A stretch of 64,000 bases of DNA. Source: Lingula anatina (Eukaryota > Brachiopoda > Lingulata > Lingulida > Lingulidae). Under the pieces are notes generated by a model. It was not told the DNA's origin. It saw nothing but the letters and a program-made list of their open reading frames with translations, and did no database searches. The position numbers were made by a program, and so were the translations under genes. This document shows positions 1 to 56,900 of the stretch, piece by piece (the stretch's first letter is position 1; each line of letters begins with the position of its first letter). The stretch is from NCBI RefSeq assembly GCF_001039355.2, contig NW_019773925.1, positions 9,817 through 73,816 on the forward strand, written 5' to 3'.

Positions 1-129
1 CTCACCAGCACTAATCCTCTACTCACCAGCACTAATCTCTACTCAGCAGCACTAATCCTCTACTCACCAGCACTTATCTTCTACTCACCAGCACTAATCT
101 CTACTCTCCAGCACTAATCCTCTACTCAC

Positions 130-150
<21 letters not shown>
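1..150. repeat. 21-bp minisatellite containing the donor of UBR4 exon 86
   Basis: About seven copies of a 20-22 bp unit (CTCACCAGCACTAATCCTCTA type) run from the window edge into the 3' end of exon 86. Read on the minus strand, each unit contains GCTG followed by GTGAGTAGA, so the real donor is one of several near-identical donors in tandem. Confidence 0.9.
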
Positions 151-45337
<45,187 letters not shown>

Positions 45338-46394
45338 TTTCGAAAGTTGTGTAGCAATGAGAGAAGATACCCCGGAAATGAAAACGATAAATACTTTACA
45401 AACTTTCTGTAATAAAATTTAATTAAGATCCAAATGAAAAATTAAGATGACAAATCATAATATTACTCATATATTTCAGCTGAAAAACAATATCATACAA
45501 TAAGCATCATCGCACTATTCTCTAAAATGGATGTAAGCGGAAGTTGTGCCTCAGTTTGAAAATCGTTAAGTAGGTCAGCACTACAAACAAAAATCGATGC
45601 ATGTCACTGTCACTCGTTGTTGTGTGTTCAATTATTTACGGGATAAGGGCGTTCACTGAAATGCAGTGTAATGAAATCACGCAAAAGTCACAGATAAAGG
45701 ATTCAAGAGAGTGTAAGTACAACACCGGTTATCTGATGGAGGAAAATAATTGTGGGGAAAGTTTTGTTAGATAACTGACTCTAACAAGTGCCCGCATCTT
45801 TTGAAATTAGCTGAATTTCACGGTTGCTTCTGTTTTGACTTTAAAATACACAGTGGATATTTAAAAAAGGTCATGCACGCGGATTTGGTATGTTGTTTCT
45901 GCCTTTTTAAACTAGGATTTAATATATTTTATTTTAAAGTGCAAGTGTTGAGGAAAACTTTTTATGAATAGATGTTTGTTTAGTTTGAGAGGCAGTGTGT
46001 TGACTTAAAATTATTATTAATTAAATTGTCTTGTGTGTCTTTTTTGTTCATTTTATGCCTTATTGATGTTTACTACTCTGTGAATTGTAGGAACGCATTT
46101 CAGGCATGTAATGAAATCAGAAAACATATCTATTGAATTCAGTGCCTGCCTTATGAGGTGAATAATGTCACATTAAATGGAAGCATGATGTCGAATTAAA
46201 CTGCACATTATCTTTATGCTTTAGGTTCCTCATGTGTGACATGGATTAGATGTAAAGCAGCAAATATGGGAAGCTGAAGTACAGAGAAGATGACTCTACC
46301 AGGGTGATTTTTAAAGAAAAAAAAAAAGATCAAAACTGAAACAAAAGTGAATGTAACAAATCATTCCATGATTTGCTGAAGAAAATACACAAAC
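45338..46394. promoter_or_regulatory. Divergent intergenic region between UBR4 and the laminin gene
   Basis: The two start codons point away from each other across 1,057 bp, so both promoters and both 5' UTRs must lie here unless distal exons exist. No convincing TATA box was seen. A possible laminin 5' UTR intron has its donor at 45713 (AGAGAGT followed by GTAAGT) and its acceptor AG ending at 46224 (TGCTTTAG). This is inference from splice-signal strength only. Confidence 0.5.
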
Positions 46395-47963
46395 ATGTAT
46401 TTATCAAATCACAAGTGCCACACATGTAAAAAGGAAATCTGTTTATTTTTTATATTCATTTTACTCCCTTGTATATGGAGTCAGCAGCCATGTTCCAATA
46501 GTGCATGTTATCCAGCCTTAGTGAACCTTCTCTCAGGTATAGCAGATGGCACATACTCAAACCGCACTGTAGCTGGGAGATCCACATGTGGCATCCCAAC
46601 TGCCACCAACTATACCAAACTTACCAGCACAAATGACCCCACTGTATATGTATGCAGCTCAGCTGGTAGCTCCTCCCACCCAGCCAACCCTTATTTATAT
46701 GATACGCAACAGGTCAACTCTGGAGTGGAATTAGTTATCAGTCCTGTTGACTCCACGTACTGGCAGTCTCAAAACTCAGTCTCCGACCCCAACGGAGACC
46801 CTGTCCTAGAATGGATTGAGATCAACCTAGGGGATCGATTTCTCATAACAAAGATCGTGATGACATTTGTGAGTCCGCACATTCCTGCAGGGGAGCTTTC
46901 GGATGCGAGACCCAAAGCCACGGTGATCGAAGTCAAAGACCATGCGAACTCGGACAGCTGGAGAACTTGGCGTTACTATGCCCAGGACTGTAGTAAATAT
47001 GTGTGGTTACACAGCCAGGTCCCAGGGGGGCCGGTACGGACAGGACCCACCAATCCCATCTGTTATCAGGGGTACTACGCAGGGGATACAATTACACAGT
47101 TACAGGACTCTAACTTACAGGAGGTGAGGTTTTTATCGTATAGTTTTACATGTACTTTAATTTGGCATTTTTTTTTTATCACAACAACTTGTTTTTTGCA
47201 GATTTCTGATTTCAACAGAATCCCAGAAAAATCTGAAAAATGAAATTTGTTAATTTTTTCCTTGCTAACAGTATCTTTAAACTTCTTTGGTATAAGTGCA
47301 CCAGATTTAGAAAGCAATTTGCATGCAGTTTTTGTGCTATAGTCTATTTTGCTCAAAAACTATTGATAGATTCAGTCTAGAACCAAAGAATATGTTATTA
47401 TGTACCTTGATGTTTTAGTTGAAAAGTGGGCACAAAAATTTTAACCAGTTTACTTGAGGTGAAGAGATAGATGATAACAGATGTATCAGCTATTTAAGTT
47501 ACATTATGGGATATTAATTTGAATTAAAAAATGTCTTTATTGGTCTTCACATAATGACATTGAAATAACCTTCATTTTCCTCACTTTTATCCAATGGGTT
47601 CTAAACCTAATGAAAACTGTATATTATGTTAAAAATATAAGACATTGTCACTTTCAGATCTTTTACCAATGTCTATTCAAGAAGTACAATAAATATGTAA
47701 ACTTAGTTACATACCAAAGCCCTATTTTATTTTTAACCATACTTTATATTGCTGTGTTTCAGGTCATTTACCATCCTCTCAGGGACTGGTCATCCCAGTT
47801 CTTCACCTCTGCATCCCAGAGCCACTACACAGCGTATTCCATACGACTCCGGTTTCTAATTCCCGCAGACTCCACACCCAGTAGCTCGTACTTCGCTGTC
47901 AGCAACATTGATATCCGCGGTCAGTGCGCATGTTTCGGACATGCTGCAGAATGCACAGGACCA
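46395..47963 (+). CDS. Laminin exons 1-2: signal peptide and LN domain (domain VI)
   Basis: Exons are 46395-47123 (phase 0 end) and 47763-47963. After a polar N-region and a hydrophobic core, cleavage is likely near WSQQ/PCSN (about residue 31). The LN domain begins CSNSACYPALVNLLSG and has STCG-type and YVCSSAG segments, LEWIEINLGDRFLITKIVMT (the conserved WWQS/DLG-type core), WRTWRYYAQDC, and ends SNIDIRGQCACFGHAAEC at the first LE. The C-YPA-LL-G start is beta-like. The n-region before the hydrophobic core (about 15 residues) is longer than usual, so an additional upstream exon remains possible. Confidence 0.88.
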
Positions 47964-50900
47964 GTAAGTAGATTGGTTTGTGATACTTAGTCTGCCCATG
48001 TTTTTCTGCCTGTCCGGAAAAGTACTAGTAGGCCAACTTTGAAATGTGTAAGTAATATATATATTTATCATTTTGAAATATACAACTCAAATCAAAGCCA
48101 TAATGAAAAATGTAAAATGAAAAAAAAAAACTTACACGTATAAAATCTATCAATATCCAAGGTGCCATTTTTATTTTGAAATTAATAACCTGTTTATTAT
48201 ATTCAGAATCAAGCAGAGTGTGTATGCCAGCACAACACAATGGGCGTCAACTGTGACCAGTGTCTCCCCCTATACAACAACAGGTCGTGGCAGGCTGCCG
48301 TTGGAGACCAGATAAATGCTTGTCAAGGTGAGCATGGTTATCACTTTCTAGTAAAAATAAAAGCCTTATAAATTTATCTGGAAATCCAAGCAAATATTTG
48401 GGTGTTGTATTTTAACCCCCCCCCCCCCCAAAAAAAAATCAGATGTTAATAAATTGATGCTTCACACAATATATATATATATATATATATGTTAATCTTG
48501 GGTTTATTTTGAATATTACCAAAAGGATATAATGAGCCATTTAAATTACACAGCTCTTAGAATGGAAATTGAAATCATTATGCAAGCTTTATTTGGCATC
48601 AGCCCGAACCTAAATTATTTGCTTGATCAGTAGAATGATATAAATGGGTTGTTAAGTTTATACCAAATATACTTTAATATTGTGCATTTTTTAAAAAAAA
48701 TTTTAAGTGAAGAATTAGTGTGATGGATCAGTTAAGAATACAATAAATTTCTGACCAGTTATTATTAAGGTCTTGTCTGAAAGTTGATGATAAAACCTGT
48801 ACCCTTTTCTTAAAAACAGCAAAGTATTATCAATGATTATTTATGATTAAATTTTAAGTACACAATGAAACCTATGTGCAATGTATAAGATATCTACCAC
48901 ATTACTAAGTCAACTTACCCATATTTCAGAGTGTGGCTGTAATGCCCATGCCGAATCGTGCCATTATGACTCAGGAGTGGGGTACGGAATATGTGACAAC
49001 TGTGGCTATAACAGCACAGGACACAAGTGTGACCAGTGTATTAGTAACCATTACAAGGCCAATGTCTCAGACATACCTGGAGTGGCTTGGGTTTGTAAAG
49101 GTAAGATAGTCTGGAAATTAGTGTGAAGTAATTTTTTTATTTTCTTCTGTGTAGAAATACCTGACATATATAGTCCCCTACAATAATCATGTACTTAATT
49201 TTCAACATTGAATAATAATGATAATACATTTATTTTTAGTCTAAAATCCATTAAAAACATTTAGTAGACTTTACATGAAAAAGCAAGCACCTAAGAACAC
49301 AATTACCATGCTATGTAAAAAAAGTATATATATATAAAGAAATATTATGATTCAAAAATAGCCTAATTTTCACATAAAACCAGTATATCAGTCAAGAAGA
49401 TGTAGAAGATTCACATTCTAGAAGATGTGATATGGTCCATGGACAAGGGGTTAGGGGGTTCAGAAAAAGTCCTCTCTTAATCAAAATTTGATCTAGGTTC
49501 TACAACATATATATTTCATATTTCAAGTTTTTTATACTAAGGGGACAAAAAGGTCCACATTTTCAAAAAAGATCACCTTTGGCATGTTTGTTTTCAATAT
49601 TGATTTAGGTTTTACAAAATTCTACCACTAATTGCATAATTTATAAATTGTATTGAGAATTTGGATGGGTTGGGTCACAGATAAATAATTAGGTAGCTTT
49701 GGTGTAAAGAAAGCAATTTGTTTTTTATTTTTTTCAAGCGTGTGTGTGAAACACTTCATCTGAATCCATGAAGTGGCACATAAAGACATGAATTCCTGCA
49801 CTTGTAATTTTAAAATCAGCACTGACATAATCTTTACCAGTAACTGATTATGTAATTGGACCACCAAGCACATGAAATCTGATTAGTCACCACTCAGCTG
49901 TCCCATTGAAAACCATGGTGATGTTGAAGTGCCTGTCATTAATGCAGCAGCTATCTGTGTTCTTTTCACATGTGGTGTTTGTAGAGTGAATATGGAACAC
50001 CAGCATATCATCAGTAAAGGTGGACTGAAACAAGAACAGCTCGATAATCTCTGCTTGGAAATTAGTTGATAGAATTTGCTTAAAGATAGAGAAACTTGAT
50101 TTTAAGATGCCAATGGAAATATTGATATTAATTTTTAAATGCCACATGTTGTGTAATGGGAAGAACTGAATTCAATCATTCTGAATGCCAAAGTCTGGAT
50201 TCTAAATAATAACAGTTTAAACATTTGTAATTCTCAGTCTGTGGTGCATGCTACAGATACTTAAAAAAACTCATGTAGTAGTAACATTAGTGGTGTAGAA
50301 AATAACTGATTCAAATGATAAAAAAATATAAAGTGGAAATTCTTGGCAAGAATTAGATAAATTTTCATCAAACAAATTGTGTAGCTCCAAAACAGAACTA
50401 AGCCAGGAAAGGCTAAGAAGTAATCACATTTGGCATTTGCTGGTATTAATTATTCACATAAACCAATCAGCATGGTGCAGCACAGTGAATAAAGGACTGT
50501 TTTCAAGAATTTTTATACCCAAACCTGTATAGGTTTTTTTTTTCTAGAAGGGAGACATAAATGTTTCCAGACAGCTGTAGGGTTTGAAAGTCATAGTTAT
50601 TTGGTTACAATCTGAAGTTTGAACTGTTGGTACATGACGCATATTTAAATTTAAATGTTAATCATAAATCAATGACTTTTCTAGTACAAAGTTAACTTGA
50701 CATGCCATTTTTTTTTCAAAATATTTCATTCCAGAACAATGGATTTTTTTTTTCTTTTTATAAATCTTGATCAATTATATGCAATTTTCCCATGTAGTCT
50801 GCTTGTGCAGTTGAAATAAAATATGCATGTCTGTAATCAGAAAACTAGTTGCGTGCGTTATGTGGTGGAAGGAGGCCAAATGACATAAGATAGTCAGCAC

Positions 50901-53900
50901 AAAATCAGATTCTTAGTACATATTGATTTATAGATTTTGTCCCTCATGATTACCTACCAAGCCTAGATTTCATAGATTTTTAACAATTCAGAAAACAGTA
51001 CAAATAATTATTAATGTATTGTGATATTGCGGTAGCATCTGCAAAATTACTCCACCCTTCTGTTTGAGCAATTGTTTACAGAACTTTGTGTGAATTACTC
51101 ATTTTGCTGTTAGTATGCCATGATGTGGTTGAGTTTTATGTGTTTACAGATGAATAATGGAGATATTGTACATATTATTATAATATTAAATCAACATAGA
51201 GCACATGTTATGGCTTGGTATTTCTTATATTAGATAAAATGTTTATGCAGTGCCTTCCAGAAACATGTGGGTTGTCATCTATTGGATATCTATTGAATGT
51301 TTACTTTTATACATCGCATTACTAATTCATCTTTCCCTTTTAACATTAAATTTGATCATCCTCAGTTATAGAGTCACATATGAAATGATTTATTGTCTTC
51401 TATTTGAATGCATATTAGGGGAGAGACATGCTGGCTCCATGAACATGAATTTTGAGTACACTTTTGGAGCTTTTTTCTCAAGGACACCGTTTCAATTTTT
51501 TTCAAACACTATATACAGTAGTAATACAGTACATAATTCTAGACCTATCCTTGAATTTTGTCTTAAACTACATTGCCCTCTGTTGTAATGTTTAATTCTG
51601 AATATTGATGATAATGTAGTCTAAATATTTTAAACAATAATGCTCTACTTAGCAATCACAGAACTTGTTGTCAGAATATGCGCCCCAGTGTCTTCTTGTT
51701 GTACTTATTTTTTAATTGAAAATGCCAAAAAATGTTGGGAGTAGTGGAGTAGAAACATCACTATCTACCACATGCAGTCTTACATTTATAAGTCAATTTC
51801 ATAACTTTCTACTCTGGGCAATGTACAGCATTATATTTGAGCAAAAAAAAAAAGATAAAGTTTCAACTGCAGACATTTTATTGAAGAATATATTTTGATG
51901 AAATTATGTCTCATGTACAAATGATATGAATTTCAGAATGTGATTGCAATCGAGATGGGACCCTTGCCAGTAGTGGTTACGTCTGCAACAGCGAGACAGG
52001 GCAATGCTCGTGTAAAGCACATGTAACGGGACGGACATGCGACCAGTGTAGGGATGGGTACTGGAACTTCCAGGCAGCTAACCCTGATGGATGTCAGGGT
52101 ACTTACAGAGAATTAATGAATGTTTTTGAGAAAGCTTTAAGCTGTACTGTATGAACAATTTTGAAGAAGTTTTGGGTCTTTTGACACATGGCAGCCCTCA
52201 TTAATTTCATGATTGGTGCAAAGTGGTTAAGTTTAACTTTATGCTGATTTTATTTTGGCTTTGAAAATTATAGAAAATAGATGTAACTGATATATATACA
52301 TGTTGTAACTAAATATGACTCAGTGCATGGAATAAAATTGTTAAATTCAAACTGACTGCTATTTTACAGCCTGTAACTGTGACCCTGTGGGATCCCTTGG
52401 TTCCATCAATTTCTGTAACAAAGACACTGGAGTGTGTGTATGCAAGCAGAACACACAAGGCCAGAGGTGCAGTGAATGTAAGGTGGGTAGTAACATATTC
52501 ACTGTGAGGAAAATTAATGATTAAATATCTGACAGTGTACAGATAGGAGTTACTGTAGTGGGATACCACTGACAGGTATTGTGTATTTGATTATAAACAT
52601 TAATCTGAATGATTAATAACTGAATAAAACAGCGAAAACAGATTTTAGAGCAACAGACAACTTTCATATCTTATATCTATAGATTTATTTCTTAAAAGTA
52701 CAGGAATATGCATTTTGTCACCATCAGTGTCTGTCCATGTCACATGTAATTTTAATTTTTAGTACTGAACAAGCTTTTTCTGCTAATAGCACTGTTATAG
52801 TTATTTTATGAATAAAATGAAGTCATTGACCCCTTCAGCCTGGTTTCTTCAATCTGACTGTGTCCAACCCAAGTGGCTGCCAGTCATGTGACTGTCTTCC
52901 TGGAGCATCAACAAGTTCTGTCTGTGTTGCCAATGGCAACTGCTGGTGTAGGAGATCTCTGATTGGTCGAGACTGTGGAACGCCCATCACAGGATACAAT
53001 GTGCCAAAGTTGGACTACTTCTATTATGAAGCTGAATCTGCTCTTTTACCTGCTGTATGTGTGAAGATTTAAAATTAGATATATTCTAGACTATATTTTG
53101 AAGTAGAGAAGTGTAGATTATTCAGAACAACATATTTTTACTGTACCAGTATTTCAGATAAAATAGTCTCTACTTGGGAATTTCTTTTACATACCTCTAA
53201 ATATAATTTTAGTCCAAATTTTTCTATCACTTTTTCATCTTGGACATCCCATAGAGTCATCATCATAATGCCACCAAGCCATTTCTTCCTCCTCTTTGCA
53301 TACAACCCAAAATCATGTCTGTTTTTATACCAGTAACCAAAAACAGATAACAGTCATGTTATATAATTACAGAGTGCAGTGGTCAAGGAGGCCTCAGGAG
53401 GGAATATGCCAGGCTCAGACTTCAGTGGCAGAGGCACTGTGGTGCTACAGGTCAACAGTTTAGTGCAGTTTCAGATACAAGTTCCCAGAACACAGCGCTA
53501 TGATATACTGCTAAGATACAAGGTAAGCTGATTACTAATATAACAGTCTTCTCTGTACTACTGTACTAATGTCATGTTGAGGTAGTGGTTACAGTGCGTA
53601 GGTTTAATATTCACCATTTAGTCAGTGGCTGATGCATTTCTACTCTGGGAGGACCTTGAAAGACCCTTTCCACATGTGTGGACTACTGTAGTATTTCTTC
53701 TTTTAATAGAAAATTAGAAAATCATTCTATTGGTCATATCAGTGCCAGAACTAAACGGAAGGATCTTCTGCTATTTCTGCTTAGAGAAGCATTGGATAAC
53801 AACCTTTTGTGAATGTCATACATTGTAATATTCAGAAAAATGCCTTTCATCCATGTATTACGTAGACTTGCCCTTCAAGAAATCGACGGAAAATAGCTCT

Positions 53901-56900
53901 TTTTCAATTTTGAATGGGCACTGTAGAAAACATATAACAGCTAAAGCTCTCAAATTAAGCACATATGTGTGATATCATGTGAAGAATAAGTTCTGTAAAT
54001 TTCAATCCAAGCAGTTGAGTACATTTTGAGACAGAACGCTTTAAATGTGCAGCCAACCGTAACGCTAATCCCTTCAAGATCTTGACGAAAACCGGAAGTG
54101 CCTCATGACGTCACTCGCTTCTACTTGGAAAGCTGCTGGGTAATTTTCCGATGAGAAATATTTCGTGGTTCATACAAATGTTCGGAAAATGACCATGCAG
54201 ATAAAAGAAAACTCACTAATCAAAATTGAAACTGCGTAATTACATAGAAAAACATTGTGCTTTCCTGACCTCGACTTGTCAGTGTAAACAAAGTGTACTG
54301 AATGCATCGCAAGCAAGCACGTGAATGCCGCGTTTGATACTTTGTATCAGACGCTTCGTTTTACTTGACAACACAGTGTTTACGATGGGCAATGACAGGA
54401 AAAACAGTGCAAAAAACACGCACTTCCGGTTTTCGTCGATTTCTTGAAGGGCGAGTCTAGATATTTTACGATTTATTTTCTCTTTGAAGTTGCAGAAAAG
54501 AAGTGTAATATTTTTATGAATACTGTAACTTTTTTTCATCTTCATCATGTTCTTGTGTGTTTTTATATATATTTAGCTATATTCATTAATTTTGTTTTCT
54601 TCAGAGTGATACCAGTTGGCCGTCTGCTCAAGTGACCTTGACCCCTGTGGGTGGTTCTGCTTATACATGTGCAGGGCAGAGTTACAGCTCTGGGCAAGTT
54701 CTGCAGTATGGAGAGGCAATTATGTCCACTTCTGGAAGAGGTGAGACAAAATGTTGTTATTCTAATCTCATTGAAAACAGCTTTTTAAAATCATTTATTG
54801 GAATGTATATGCATTATGTCGCAAGGCTGGGACTAAAAATAATTGCATGCAGTTGTTAACATTATGCTTTTATACACATTTGGATGTGTTGTTTTTAACA
54901 AATAAATAACAGGGGGAAACAGATGGAATTAACAGTTCAAATGTAGACTTTCATGGCCCTTTTGACACATTTAAGACTCCCTGATGCACTTTCATAATAT
55001 GGATCCCAATTTCTAACAAAGAGATTGAAATGTTAGCCATTGACAATGTTCCAAAGCAAATGTACTAGCTTTTTTTGACCAGGTAGTTGGTTCCCAGCTC
55101 AGTCACTGCTGGTCACCTTAGCACGAACCTTGCTGACAATGCAGGGACTTTTTTGGTCAATCTTTAAATAATTGTGTGTAAAAAATTCTAGTGTATGTCA
55201 TCGCACTCCACCCTGAGCTTCAGAGCTAACTTGACACTAACCTTTTCACTGTAGCCTATCTCCATCGTGTCAAGTAACCTCTGACGAAAATAGTTTGACC
55301 TATTTTATATAAGCCAATCGAATCCATGTTTCAAAATTTTTCACCAAAGTTTGGTGAAAACGCTGATTGGTTGATCGTCAATCGGCAATCCTCGGCTGAT
55401 TCCGCAAGCTCCATACTAACAACATAGTTATTGTCGAGTGCGGAGACATCCGAGTAGTTCCGAGTGGTTCCGAGTGCATAACCGTACACAAAGAAAGCAT
55501 GGAGTATATCGGAATTGAAACCAGAGCAGTATGATGCCCTGCATCATTATCTACTGAGGGATGATGTTATTTGCGTGCTGCCCACAGGTTACGGCAAGAC
55601 CCTGATATTCAGCCTTATCTTTGATTGGTCCGGATTTGAACAAAGCGCGCTTTGACTCGTTCGCGTTCATTGGCTAGATCGTTTAATGAGTCATTGAGTG
55701 CGGGCTTTTAAATTTGATTGGCGGGCGGCGGAGGCAATCGAATCTGGTCAGAGGTTACTTGACACGATGGAGATAGGCTACAGTGAAAAGGTTAGTGTCA
55801 AGTTAGCTCTGAAGCTCAGGGTGTCGCACTCTGACAAATAAAAAAAATATATATATCATATGTCAACATTTTATTATCATATGGATTGAAATTACAGTGT
55901 TTTTCACATGTGATGGCAGACCGGATGGTAATCGTTACCCACATCCGTACAATTGCCAGCAGTTCTACCAGTGTTCCAATGGGTTTGCCTTCCTCCAGAA
56001 CTGCCCAGGGGACCTGGTGTTCACATCAGAGGGTGGGGGGCTGTGTGTACGGGGTCAATGCACCGACACTGCTCTCCCGCCCGTTTTGACTCGTGAGTGA
56101 CAGTGGGGGGTGTGGCTTCATGAGATAAGGCATTTTCTGGGTGTGGTTTCAAGTTGCTGGGCTGTTGTGGAATGGTGGATTTTTTTGGGGGTGTGGCTCT
56201 TGTGGGTGTAGCTTCTACAAGGGTTGAAATATGGCTGGACTGGATTTGATATTCTCATCATCTTCTTATGTTGAACTTTATCTTGTGTGGCTTTTAAGGG
56301 CTAAGGTTCTCTCATAATGACCTCAGGCATTGAATTTTTATGATTATTTGATCTAAAGGGTTAAATCCTCTGTAGAAATAGCTTGGGGATTGGCAAAAAT
56401 CTGTTGATAAATCTATCCTTGGGTGGGACATCAGTAACTGCCTGTCATTGTGTGAGGTTTAAGGACTGACTTAACTTGGGTGTGGCTTCATGGATTTCCT
56501 ATATATGACACTTTTCTTTACTAACTACCAGTGCTCCTTCAAAAACTAACATCTATGGTTGTGGCTTCTGGGTTTGACTAGCTATCTGTGGGTGTGGCTT
56601 TGGGACTGACAATTATTGGGGGTGGCTTCAGAAACTCACAAACAGGGTTTGATTTTTCTATTGTTTTAGTTTTTCAGGAGAATACTTCTTTTAACTAAAA
56701 TGTTTTGTGATTTTCAGGTAGAAGGCTTTCAACATTTCTTGATTATATGTCAATGCTTAACTAACATTTCATTTTTTTTTTGTTTGTTTGTTTTTTGTTT
56801 TTTTTGTTTTTTTTTTTAGAAAACATATTTTAGACATCTTTTATAATTAGAAATTATAGTTGGGAAATGCTTTAAGGTTGATTTAGGTTAGCTTTTCAGA

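Noticed and set aside
51250-51588. 112-residue hydrophobic ORF in a laminin intron
   Set aside because: Leucine, isoleucine and tyrosine-rich reading of AT-rich DNA with no recognisable domain and no codon bias.
55499-55540. ATG as start of a functional helicase in the transposon
   Set aside because: The ATG is out of frame with the Walker A segment and the frame stops after about 45 codons.
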